From the NCBI RefSeq assembly GCF_905171765.1, contig NC_053395.1, forward strand, positions 183,352,156 to 183,416,155: DNA of 64,000 nucleotides, written 5' to 3'. The notes under the pieces are model-generated. The model was not told the origin of the DNA and did no database searches. It saw nothing but the letters and a program-made list of their open reading frames with translations. The position numbers and the translations under genes were made by a program. Below are positions 53,973 to 64,000 of the stretch, piece after piece. Every line of letters begins with the position of its first letter. The first letter of the stretch is position 1. Source of the stretch: Bufo bufo (Eukaryota > Chordata > Amphibia > Anura > Bufonidae).

Positions 53973-54874
53973 GTATCCCCCCTCTCACGCCCATTCTTTT
54001 TGGTCCTGATGAGCTGAAAAAATCTTTTGAGAAGATTCGGAGCATGTACATTTTCCTCCGGCTCCCAGGAACGTTCCTCAGGACCATAATTCTTCCAGTC
54101 TACAAGGAAGTACCTCTTGCCACCAACTACCTTGAAATAAAGGATGTTCTGTACTTCAAATTCATTCAGATTCTTCGCCAGTAGGAGCGGAAGTAGTGGT
54201 GGAGGGGGGTCTGGAAAAACATGGAAGGAGTTTGGAATCCGGAGGGTAGGAGGCAACCGGAGTTTGTAGGAAACAGGGTTGATGCGCTCTAGGATCTCAA
54301 ACGGGCCCAGAAACCGGGGAGCAAATTTGTAACAGGTTACCTTCATGTGGATGTTCTGGGAGGAAAGCCAGACTTTGTCGCCAGGAGAGAACTGAGGAGG
54401 TGGTCTACGTCTGGTATCTGCATTCTTCTTCATACGGGTAACTGCCTGAGAGATAGAGTCCTTAGTCTGTCTCCAGATGCTGAGGAAGTCTCTGAACAAA
54501 GAATTAGCAGCTGGTACCTCAGAAGATGCAGACAGGGGTAAAAGAGCACAGGGATGAAGTCCATACACTATAAAGAAGGGAGAAGAGCCCGTAGATTCAC
54601 CGGAATGGCTGTTGGAAGAGAATTCCGCCAAAGGCAGGAGCCGAACCCAGTCATTATGCTGAGCAGAGACAAAGTGACGTAGGTAGTTCTCCAAGATCTG
54701 GTTAATTCGTTCAACCTGCCGATTAGACTGAGGATGGTAACCAGAAGAGAAATCCAACTTGACCTCAAGTAGCCCATAGAGCGCTCGCCAGAATTTGGAA
54801 GTGAATTGTACTCCGCGATCAGACACAATGTGTATGGATCTAGAGCTGCATAAGATAATCTCAAGTAAAGACAA
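53973..54874 (-). pseudogene. Chromovirus integrase and chromodomain fragment
   Basis: In minus sense the frame begins inside the integrase core. It shows HIVSDRGVQFTS (second Asp, residue 19) and YHPQSNRQVERINQ (Glu, residue 55), 35 residues apart as in DDE integrases. A FSPGDKVWLSSQ and PRFLGPFEIL region (GPY/F-type C terminus) follows, then a chromodomain-like RYFLVDWKNYGPEERSWEP at about residues 250-285. The last identifies a chromovirus, whose chromodomain steers integration by binding chromatin. The usual stop is missing and the frame runs into the LTR to 53807. RT and the first catalytic Asp are absent; the 5' side is truncated near 54875. Confidence 0.8.
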
Positions 54875-55796
54875 GTTGGACCCTATTCTCTGTGTGGAAT
54901 TCCATCATTCCTCCATTACTCCTATTTACAACACTCAATTTGTTGCATGTGAGCCAGGATACAGGAGTCCGGCCGTACTACAGGTAGGAGACACCGTTGA
55001 CACAATACAGAGACAATATCCCCCTCTGGCATTCCTAACCTGGTACTTGAGCTATACCATCTTAAAGGGCCCTTCTACAGTACCTGCGCAAGCTGCAACT
55101 GGCGTCACGAACTTAGTTACACCTAAATCTGACCCACTGCATAGCATGCCCACTGACCCAGTGTCCTGCTCATTGCATAAAGTGGCGTCACGGGAACAGG
55201 ATCTGATTGAATTGTGTGCCTACCCCTGTCCAACAGAACCGGATCCAATAGTGTGCCCCACCAGGATTTACCTTTGTGCTTTACTGCATGTACTTATTGC
55301 TGAGAAATGTGGACTTGCATCAGTTGCAGCACAGTGGCAGCGCAGGGGTTAAGCGGCTATCCCAGATATCTCCACCCAGCAGAGGGGAGGGAACCAAGCA
55401 GCCTGTCTCCACAGAGGAAACATTCCAACAGCAGCAGGAATAAAAGTGTTGAATACAAGTTCCTAGGAGGACAAAGAGATTGCTGCCCATACAGGAAGCA
55501 GGAAGTAAAGCGGCGGCCTTTTTAAGAAAGGGAAAACAGCATTGTCTTCATTGTATGTGGGAGAATCGTCTGCTATTACACCTGAGTGAGTACAATTGTG
55601 CAAATAACCTTGCTAAAGACTGTTAATAGTTGTTATCTGTCTGCCAGAGCACCATAAGTCCCGAAATTGAGCAGTTGCAGCGACTCTTAAAGGAGTCACG
55701 CACCAATTCCTCTGCAGTCACCCATAGCAACCTGCATCTAAAATTGCATTGTAGCCAGTACTAATCCCTCTAATCTGGTACTGGGCATCAAGGGAC
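54875..55796 (+). other. Probable leader of the plus-strand gypsy element
   Basis: Non-coding. Two copies of TGGCGTCACG occur at about 55094 and 55184, the second followed by GGAACAGGAT, a pattern that resembles a primer-binding site. A piece ending CTATTACA at 55580 could be an LTR 3' edge. A clear 5' LTR matching the one at 62089 is not seen. Boundaries are uncertain. Confidence 0.35.
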
Positions 55797-56803
55797 ATGT
55801 CTGACAATAAAGATAGCACCCACTTTGACCGCAGCGATCCACCAGCAGCAGCGGCAGCCACCTGCATTATGCCTCTCACTATGCTATACTATTTTGGGGC
55901 ACCCTGGCTCCCAAGTTACTCAGGAGAACCCCATTCACTCAGGGAATTCCGTGATAAAATGCTAGCCAGTTTAAGCTATATCCTGTAGCACAGGATCAGA
56001 AAGTGGAAATCCTGATTGGCCAATTACAGGGAGCTGCGCTCCGGGAGGTCAAGTCCTGGCCCCAGTCAGAGCGGAAAACCGCTGAGCAGATCCTAGACCG
56101 ACTCAGTACCACCTTTGAGACTAGGACTGCCTCTGAACTTAAAATGCACTTCTTTGGAAGGCGGCAGAAGTCAAAGGAGACCTTGAGAGACTTTGTCCTG
56201 TCCCTGCGAGCTGTTATTCAGATTGAGCCCCGTGAAACTGAGGGACAAGACCAAACCCTCAGGGAACAGTTTATTGAAGGTGTCCTTGATGAATCCCTCA
56301 AACGTCAGCTGAAGATGCTTTCAGCTCAGCACCCAGATACCCCTTTCTTGGACTTTAAGGAACTTGCTATTGGCATTCTAGGGGAAAGTCACCAAGCTGA
56401 ACCTCCTGAAAACAAGAAGGCAGGGACCGCACTACGGCCTGCTACTCACAGCCAAATAGCTGAGCACGGAGCTCAGGCACCCGTTCCAGATAATGTAGCA
56501 GCTCTGACCGCTCAAGTCTCCCTCTTAGCTGAGAATATGGAGAGGATGAGGAAACAGCTAGAGCAACTAGAACAGCAACCCAAGGTGGGGAAAGGAACTT
56601 TTGCAAACAGAGACCGCTCTACGCCCAGTCCACAAGAATATCGACGTCAGCCAGTCAGTAGATTGCCAGACCCCGGTTATCAAAACATCAGGGAACAGCG
56701 ATGCCGGCATTGTCAGAGGTATGGACACATTGCAAAGGCCTGCCGTCAGTTAAACTGGCATCCCCTGAGGTCGAGGACCGCCCCTCGGGAGGAAGAATAC
56801 TAG
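55797..56803 (+). pseudogene. Ty3/gypsy gag, one frameshift
   Basis: Starts at the ATG at 55797 (MSDNKDSTHFDRSDPPAAAA). The frame closes near 55989, but homologous coding continues in another frame from about 55975 through the ORF 56003-56803. This second part has a helical capsid-like region, a coiled-coil-prone stretch (AENMERMRKQLEQLEQQ, near residue 175) and a CX2CX4HX4C zinc knuckle (Cys234, Cys237, His242, Cys247) that binds RNA. One frameshift near 55970 breaks it. Its 3' end overlaps pol, with a candidate -1 frameshift signal at 56749. Confidence 0.8.
56749..56789 (+). promoter_or_regulatory. Candidate -1 ribosomal frameshift signal, gag to pol
   Basis: GTTAAAC lies at 56749-56755 in the right phase (gag codons TTA AAC). 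Seven bases later a stem can form between CCC+GAGG (56763-56770, one bulged T) and CCTCGGG (56783-56789). A -1 shift here enters the protease frame (VKLASPEV), which runs on to 57762. A heptamer plus a stem at 5-9 bases is the standard layout; GTTAAAC works in equine arteritis virus. Confidence 0.45.
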
Positions 56804-57762
56804 GTCCCAAAGATCCAGCCTTTATGCCAAGGTATGTGGGCGCCCGCCCCATGGTGGAAGTTGACATCAACGGAGTGAAGTTTTCTGCTTTAATTGATAC
56901 CGGATCTCAAGTGACTACCATCCGCCAAACAGCATTTGACACATGCCGAAACGGAGCCCAACTGATACGACCTCCTGAGTCTTGGCTCCAGATCATAGCT
57001 ACCAATGGCAAACCAGTGCCTATACTAGGTTATTGGGAACCTACCTTACAGATTGAGGATACTGAACTCTCATGTCAAGGAGTAATCGTGATTCAGGTCC
57101 CAGATGATGACAATTGCCCTGTGGTCCTGGGAATGAATGTACTCAGCAATTGCTACCCTGAAGTGCTGAAAGCCTTAAAGAAAACCCTGCTGACTACACC
57201 ACAGGAAACTCAGTGGGTTATACACCAGACCATTCGAGTGCTATCCGCCCATCAAAAGTTCAGCAATCAACGGGGTGAAATCTGCCGTGTCCGCATCAAG
57301 GATGCTTATCCTATCAAACTCCAGCCTGGAGCAGAGACTCTGATATGGTGCAAGGCTTGCATTGGTATCCAAAGTCAAGATTATCAGGCCCTTGTGGAGC
57401 CAATACATCTTCAGGATCATCCCCTCGTCCTCGCCACTAGGAACGTGGTCACCGTGTCCCAAGGAAAGGTACCTATACGCTTCGTCAATCTGGGTGATGA
57501 AGCTGTGAAATTAAAAAAGCACTATCCAGTGGCCTGCCTATACCACATCCGCCCGCAGGATATCCTGGATTATCCCACTGCTGCGGCTCAACAATCACTC
57601 CAAACAGTGGAGGAAGCCAAAGACCCGCCAGAACAGCCCTGGTGGACCGAACTACACATCGGGGATACTACAACCTCTGCCGAGCAACTCAACGGTGTGC
57701 TGGACTTAGTCAAACAACACCATCAAGTCTTCAGCAAACATTCTCTGGACTGGTGGTACTGA
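56756..57762 (+). pseudogene. Ty3/gypsy protease and pol N-terminal region
   Basis: Open in frame from the gag overlap to 57762. Aspartic protease motif ALIDTGSQVTT (Asp66 of the frame counted from the ATG at 56701), followed by LGMNVLSNCYP, typical of the second half of retroelement proteases. It would cut the polyprotein. The frame closes at a TGA (57760-57762), while the RT frame starts upstream at about 57748 (TGGTDYGQTLL), so a single-base change near 57750 separates them. Without that break, protease and RT would be one polyprotein. Confidence 0.8.
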
Positions 57763-59689
57763 CTATGGTCAGACTCTCTTAATACAGCACACCATTCCAA
57801 CCGGCACTCATCCTCCAATCAAAGAGAGATACCGACCAATCCCTCCTGCCATGTACCAGCAAGTGAAGAAGATGGTTCAGGATATGAAGACAGCTAATGT
57901 CATCCAGGATAGTCACAGCCCCTGGGCTGCCCCCTTAGTCCTGGTAAAGAAGAAGGATGGAACCATCCGTTTTTGTGTGGACTACCGTAAGATCAACAAC
58001 ATTACGCACAAGGATGCGTACCCCCTGCCACGAATTGAAGAATCCCTGGCAGCTCTGGGATCCGCTGCCTACTTTTCAACTCTTGATCTAACCAGTGGCT
58101 ATTGGCAAGTTCCCATGGCACCAGAAGATAAAGAAAAAACTGCTTTTGCCACCCCAATGGGTCTGTTTGAGTTCAACAACATGCCATTCGGGCTATGCAA
58201 CGCCCCTGGGACATTTCAGAGACTCATGGAAAGATGTCTTGGACACAAAAACTTTGAGACTGTGTTGTTGTACCTGGATGACGTGATCATCTACTCTAAG
58301 ACCTATGAGGAACATTTACAGCACCTGGCGGAAGTGTTCCAGACTTTGACTCAGCATGGACTGAAAGTGAAACCTTCAAAGTGTCACTTACTGAAGCCCC
58401 AAGTGAAATATCTGGGACATGTTGTGAGTGCAGAAGGCGTGAGACCAGACCCTGACAAAATAGCAGCAGTACAAAGCTGGCCGGCTCCCAAAACAGTCAA
58501 AGAGGTCAAGAGCTTCCTCGGATTTGCAAGTTACTATCGTAGATTTATCCCACACTTTGCTCAGATTGCGGAACCTATCCAGGAGCTTGTGAAAGGGCAC
58601 CCTAAAGGATGTCAGAATTCCAAAATACCAGTGGAGTGGAATGAAGAGAGAGAAGCTGCTTTCCAACTGTTGAAAGAAAAACTTACAGAACCTCCAGTCC
58701 TGGGTTATCCTGACTACAGCCTACCATTTTGCCTATATACCGATGCAAGTAAGAAAGGTTTGGGAGCTGTACTATCTCAGACGCAAGCTGGAACTGAAAG
58801 AGTCATCGCCTATGCAAGCAGATCGTTACGAGAGCCAGAGCGGAATGACCATAACTACAGTTCGTTCAAACTGAAGTTCCTAGCCTTGGTCTGGGCTGTC
58901 ACTGAGAAATTCAAGGACTACCTAGCTGCTACACCTTTCACAGTCTACACCGACAATAATCCGCTAGCTCACTTGAACACTGCACGTCTGGGAGCTCTAG
59001 AACAAAGATGGGCCTCTAGACTGGCCAACTTCAACTTTACCATTAAGTACCGTACTGGGAAATCTAATGACAATGCCGATGCTTTGTCTAGGCTACCTGC
59101 CCAGAAAGAACCAATTTCTACTGATGATCAGTGGGAAGATGTGGAGATGCCAATCTTCTACTCCCGATTTGCCCGAAAAGAGGCCCTACACACTAGGCGC
59201 CCGACCTCTAAAGTCACTTGTTTTCCACAGACCTGTGACCCCTCACCTCCAGTTGAGAAAGAGCTTTGGATTAAACTACAATCAGAGAGCAGAGCCATTG
59301 GAGAACTGTTGGATTATTTTTACAGCGGGCGCATACCGGAGACAATCCGACGGCGGAGAGCTGACTCAGAACTAGTTCGCCTCTGGCGACAACGGAAACT
59401 ACTCTTCCTACAAAGAGACCTACTCCTCAGGAGAACACTTGATCCAGTCACCTGTGAGCGCCTCCACCAGATAGTGGTGCCTCGAAGAGATGCCAAGATG
59501 GTGATGGACATGTACCATAACCGGTCTGGTCACTTTGGAATCCAAAAAACGGAAGCCACCATCAGACGACGTTTCTACTGGATTGGCATGAGAAGTGACA
59601 TTGAAACCTGGTGTCGACAGTGTCCCACCTGTGCAGTGGCGAAAAGGGAAAGACATGATGCGAGCCCCCCTTCATCCAATAGTGAGTAA
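57748..59689 (+). pseudogene. Ty3/gypsy reverse transcriptase, RNase H, integrase zinc finger
   Basis: Counting from the ATG at 57851: RT motifs FSTLDLTSGYWQ (Asp79) and LLYLDDVIIYS (YLDD 141-144), then RNase H with CLYTDASKKGLG (Asp298), TVYTDNNPL (Asp368) and NADALSR (Asp410). The RNase H position that is normally Glu in SSFKLEFLALVW reads Lys (residue 342), so that domain is probably dead. The integrase HHCC zinc region ends QCPTCAVAKR near 594. The frame stops at 59689, but the integrase core continues in another frame from about 59660. The RT core residues are intact. Confidence 0.9.
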
Positions 59690-60831
59690 AGGTCCTCTTG
59701 AAATCGTGGCAATCGACCACGTGAAACTGGAACCCAGCAGATCTGGGTATGTCTATGCTATGACCATCATAGACCACTATACCAAGTTTGTTGTGGCTGT
59801 GCCTGTAAAGGACTTAACTGCAAAAACTACAGCTGCTGCCATGTGGAAGAGCTTCATTCTGCCGTATGGGTGTCCTGACAAAATACTCACTGATCAGGGA
59901 TCTGCATTCGAGTCTCAGTTATTCTATGAACTTTGTGCCTTGTACAACTGCAAAAAACAGAACTACCGCATACCACCCTCAGGGAAACGGACTGTGCGAA
60001 AAAATGAATCAGACGCTGATCAACATGCTCAAGGCTGTGCCGCCTCACCAGAGGTCTGATTGGCCGTTACTCCTCCCTGAATTAGTGTACATGTACAACA
60101 ATACAACCCATTGCTCTACTGGGTACACTCCATACTATCTCATGTTCGGAAGACATGGCCGTCTACCTGCAGATCTTGCCCTTGACGTCCCTGTGCCGGA
60201 TGCTGAACCACTCCTTCCCCAATCTGAGTGGGTCAAAGAACATCAGAAACGCCTGGAGGACGCTAAAGAAATAATGGACTCTAAAATAGAGAAGGCGCAA
60301 CAAAAACAAAAACAGGACTTTGATATGCATGCCCATGCTGAGCCCTTACAACCTGGAGACCATGTCTGGCTAAAAAACAATCACCCTCTAAGCAAACTGG
60401 ATAGTCGCTGGGAGCGTGAGCCATATACAATAGTGGCCATTCCCTCATCAGAGGTCTACGAAATCCAGAGAGAGGATAAAAGTACTCAGCGAGTCCATCG
60501 TAACAGGCTTAAGAAATGCCTACAGGAACCTGTTCAAGAGCAGCCAAGAGAAGAGGATACATCACCCGAGCTGCCATTGTCTTCAGAAAGTAAGACTCAA
60601 ACAGAGTTGCTTCCCATGTTTGACCCCCTTCAGTGGTTATTCCAGCCTCAGATTCGAGTCCTGATGCCAGTTGCTGAGACTACTCCAAGTCAGACAGCTG
60701 ATCCTCCTGCACACGTCCAAGACTCTACTTCTACCCCTGGAGACTCAGAACTGCCCTTGCGGAGATCCCAACGGACAAATAAAGGTAAACCACCAGCCCG
60801 TTATCAGGAATCCTTTGAAACCAGTGTTTAG
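59660..60831 (+). pseudogene. Ty3/gypsy integrase core, two frames
   Basis: The first part (to about 59960) has VAIDHVKLEP (first Asp) and KILTDQGSAFES (second Asp). A frameshift in an A-rich run (TGCAAAAAACAG, near 59950-59960) moves coding to the frame that ends at 60831, with YHPQGNGLCEKMNQ (catalytic Glu) and GDHVWLKNN then RVHRNRLKKC, the GPY/F-type C-terminal region. No chromodomain follows, so this element differs from the chromovirus at 53973. Integrase joins cDNA to host DNA. With the frame breaks near 59660 and 59955 it cannot be made as one protein. Confidence 0.85.
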
Positions 60832-62088
60832 CTACAGAGACAATAGGAGCCAAGCCATGGACACATTTTGACTGGTAAGAAACATTGCCTACTGTTTATT
60901 GTTGACATTTTGGCCTTTTTTATTTTACCTTTTTTGTGCCTGGACTTAATGGACTCCATCTATCAGCAAAACCATACTTCATATTGGATTACAAATTATT
61001 TTTGATTTTCGTGTTTTTTTTCCCTACTTGATACAAGTTATGCAACGTTTCAAGCTTGCACCCAAAGAAAGGACTCAAACGTGTACCTGAGCTCTTTGTG
61101 ACTTATAATGTTTAAATATGACACTAATTTTGCTTACATGTTTACAGGTTGTGCAACGTTCAAGTACTCGTGCCCATTGTATGGACTCTTTTACAGATGC
61201 CGCAATGTGAATTTATGCACTGTTTGTGAAACTGCACTAACTTTTGCCTTTAGCCAGAGCAGTAGTACCTTACTTTTGTGTGTCTTGCCTTACAGCTCTG
61301 GTCTCTTTACACGGACTGCCTATCTGGACGCTTAATTCTAATGGCCTACACCCGGTGTTATATATCCTAGGTACCCAGGGTAGGACCAAGTGGTAAGTCC
61401 CAGGCAGGTCCAGCAAGGGTACCCCGCTGCTTCGAGAATGGCTAGGGGTATAATGTACCCCTCCTTCTCGCTTGTTATATGTACTAGGAATGGTAATGGG
61501 GCTTCTAAAACCCCATCCTGGTGTGTCTTCCAGGAGTTTCATGGGATTATCATACCCTCCTCCTGTGACATTGCCAGAAGTGCATGGAGACGATAAATAC
61601 CTCCCCTTCTGAGCCTTTTGCCTAAGGTACGTGCCCTCAAACCTTAGAGCCACAATTTAGCTACCTCACAGTCATCATAGTGATCGTGCTACAAGCCAAA
61701 TTTCTTCAGGCTATGATGCAGGGAAGGGAATACAGGATAAAGCCACCCTTTCATTTGTCAGTATTTCATTACACCATGGTGGGATTACAGAGTAAAGACA
61801 CCCCCATGCTTTCTTTGATGTTTAAAGGATCCAGAACATACAAAGTCAGTCAGTAATGTTTTCTTAGGGCAGTATTTAGGTTACCTGGTTATACCAAGAG
61901 AAGGAAACTGTGTGTTGGACACCTTACTCTAGCGGGCAGGAACCTGGGGATAGCCGTTTCATGTTTGTCTATGTATGTCATTATATGTATTTCAGGCAGC
62001 CCTTTGTATTAATTTGGGTACCCCCCAGAGCTCATTCCTCTTATCCTAAGCACAAGCCGAAGACTGCTTGATTCAAAGTAAGGGGGAA
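60832..62088 (+). other. Gypsy 3' untranslated region and polypurine tract
   Basis: About 1.26 kb without a convincing ORF; nothing resembling an env gene is seen. It ends with AAAGTAAGGGGGAA, a polypurine tract directly before the LTR start TGTAACATCCC. Unusually long for a gypsy 3' region. Confidence 0.5.
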
Positions 62089-62290
62089 TGTAACATCCCA
62101 GAGTGGGGTTACTATACGCTTTCACCCCGCTACAATCTGCTAAGAGCATTTATATTGTCATCTGATGTGATTTCCTCATGTCATTCACTACTGTGCAGTT
62201 GAAACCATTTTAAATGTTATATTTTCCTTTGTAATGTCTCAGGTCTACCAGCAGGTGGCAGCATCGTTGGTAGGCATAGTTTTAATGTTG
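62089..62290 (+). repeat. 3' LTR, truncated
   Basis: Starts TGTAACATCCCAGAGTGGGG immediately after the polypurine tract. The LTR-like text runs about 200 bases before it changes into different repeat (AATACAGCCGCACC). No TTACA end is found and no matching LTR lies upstream. Exact end uncertain. Confidence 0.5.
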
Positions 62291-64000
62291 AAAAACACTA
62301 GAGAAAGAAATACCATAATACAGCCGCACCTTCAAAAATAAAGCATAATTTTATTTAAACAGACAATTTACAAGTTAAAAACATGAATGGACAAGGCAAA
62401 CCCCACACATGGGAGAAGAGTTAAAGTGCCACAGTGGATAAATAACCATGTCAGATAACAATAAAGTGTCTGAAAATCCTAGGAAAAATACTTATCATGA
62501 AGCACAGTAGGAGCACATGGAATAACCCAACAGTGAGGGGAGCCAAGCAATCCTAACGCGTATCGCTAGTGCAAATACTAGCTTCCTCAGAGATCCATGT
62601 TGATACAAGTAACTGTTAAAACCTTTATAGTTCACATAATTGTATAAACCTGTGGTAGGGACTAATCAAGTAGCGGTCATCTGCAGAGGGGGAGAAGAAA
62701 GAGGCGGTGGCAAGGTATGTGAGTTACCTGGGTCCTCCCCAGTGCATGGTCGCGCGCAGCTCAGAATGCCAGAACAAGTCGGCGTGTTGGAAAAATCACT
62801 GCGCATGCGCAAGATGGCGACCGAACCGGAAGTCAACGCCGTGATGCGTTCCAAAGACCGGAAGCGCAGCCCGGCATCAACGTCACGGCCGGCCACCAGT
62901 CCGCGTCATAACAACCAAAGGATCGCAAATGAGCAGGGGGCGCAAACAAGCGCAATGGGGTGCGTGCGACGATCTGTCAGTCATCAATATGTACCTTGTA
63001 AAAACGGGCCAGTAAAATATTCACAAAATAAAGTATATAAAGGACAGACCGGTAAATTACTTACAAAGTGTAATTAAAAATTATTATATACAGTAGCATG
63101 ATTGTGCATCAGATATAACTATATTCCCCCCCAAAAAAATTTATAATGAATCAGTGATTACATAAAAATATAGTATATATGCAATATTACAAATTACAAA
63201 ATCACAACACAGTTATTTTAGCATGATATAAGCAAATCCCTCAAACCATGATTAATACCGCAAAAAAGACCCACGTTATTTAGTAATCAGTCACAAAACA
63301 TTTTATGTTGTAATACAATAAATACATAAAAAGAACAAGTTCATGGAACAAGGCCCCAAGTTCATGAGGGTATCCAACCTTAGAAGTAATATTCCTCATT
63401 GGCTCCAATAGTAAAGTTATGTTATACAAAGGACGTCACGCACCCTCAACCCCTGTCCCCCTAAATATGTATATACTATGCATATAGATTTAATACTCCA
63501 ATAAACAATCTCAATGCTATCAGGGTAAAGATGAAACCAGTGGTTGCAGACCATGCACCGGGGAGGATGGGGCCAGCTAAGCAAGCGCAAAGTTATATAG
63601 AGAGCATGCAAATTGCTGGATAAATAAAAGATGATGATAATAAAAATAAACATCTATATATACAGAATAATTAGTGGACAAAGAATATACATCATGTAGC
63701 AAAATTGTTGATAGTTCCAGGCCATATCAGGCAGTATACGAAGTACAGAGAAATAAGTGCATAAATATAAGTGCAAGCGGCGTCCAAGTGGGGCACACAA
63801 CAAACGAAGGCTTGTGTGTGTCCAACTGGACACCAATGAAAATGGGCTAAGTGCTTTATGGGTATGCCCCTGTGGGTGTCAGGAGCAAAGAGAGACAAGG
63901 GCCGTCCCCCACAACCTGACAACCACAGAGAAAGTCCACAAAAGGTGAAGAGAGACAGATGAACACAATCCATAGGTCCAGGGCCGCTGATAGAAATCAT
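62291..64000. repeat. Unclassified repeats to the end of the window
   Basis: Starts with AATACAGCCGCACCTTCAAA, then AT-rich text, a motif AACGCGTATCGC ... CTTCCTCAGAGATCC at 62555-62598, a CpG-rich block at 62740-62960, then AT-rich sequence to 63700. I do not recognise the family. The ORF at 62640-63077 crosses the CpG block and shows no domain. No gene supported. Confidence 0.4.

Noticed and set aside
54795..55352. 185-codon plus-strand ORF
   Set aside because: It begins antisense to the chromovirus integrase and continues into gypsy leader; no recognisable domain.
60832..62088. env-like gene downstream of gypsy pol
   Set aside because: No ORF with signal peptide or membrane segment; only short unsupported frames.
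62640..63077. 145-codon ORF over the CpG-rich block
   Set aside because: No domain, mixed repeat context, and the frame is open mainly because of GC content.

Overview
The window reads as repeat-dominated, non-genic DNA from a vertebrate, most likely an anuran amphibian. The evidence is the mixture: a Tx1/L1-type LINE with two ORFs, many Tc1/mariner copies with 200-bp inverted repeats, Ty3/gypsy elements, a tRNA-derived SINE, and dozens of short palindromic DNA transposons with TTA/TAA or TTAA target duplications. The organism call is inference from repeat content; no host gene anchors it. I found no host protein-coding gene I can support. One 99-nt exon-like segment (7001-7099) is a weak candidate.

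Layout. 0-11 kb: Harbinger-like MITEs (3-bp TTA/TAA duplications), G-rich low-complexity DNA and a dead Tc1 copy (5114-6733). 10-13.3 kb: a duplicated dispersed repeat. One copy was split by a MITE, so the other copy serves as its empty site, and a DD37E-spaced Tc1-like element (11208-12747) lies between them. 13.4-18.9 kb: a GC-rich minisatellite, a perfect hairpin, a nest of TTAA elements holding a hAT MITE with an 8-bp duplication, and a MITE inside a MITE. 18.95-20.5 kb: a Tc1 copy with about 210-bp inverted repeats and one frameshift. 21.5-22.6 kb: a fossil Tc1 and a minisatellite.

24-37 kb is the most layered part. An old repeat was cut at a TTAA by a second element (24584-34193). That element holds an alternating inverted array (25.1-26.9 kb) and a satellite built of MITE-like hairpins (27.0-33.8 kb). 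Inside the satellite sits a full-length LINE on the minus strand with both ORFs open and a 19-bp target duplication. A further Tc1 copy (35087-36734) interrupts the old repeat downstream.

37-52 kb: more MITEs, a SINE (39403-39668), a near-perfect 765-bp foldback (41765-42529), other TTAA elements, and a Tc1 remnant (46662-48098) carrying two nested insertions. 52-62.3 kb: an LTR plus the integrase/chromodomain end of a chromovirus on the minus strand, next to a nearly complete plus-strand Ty3/gypsy element (gag, protease, RT, RNase H, integrase) broken by four frameshifts. The last 1.7 kb is unclassified repeat.

Functionally, only the LINE looks as though it could encode working proteins. 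The Tc1 and gypsy copies are dead as read here. The short elements depend on transposases not encoded in the window.
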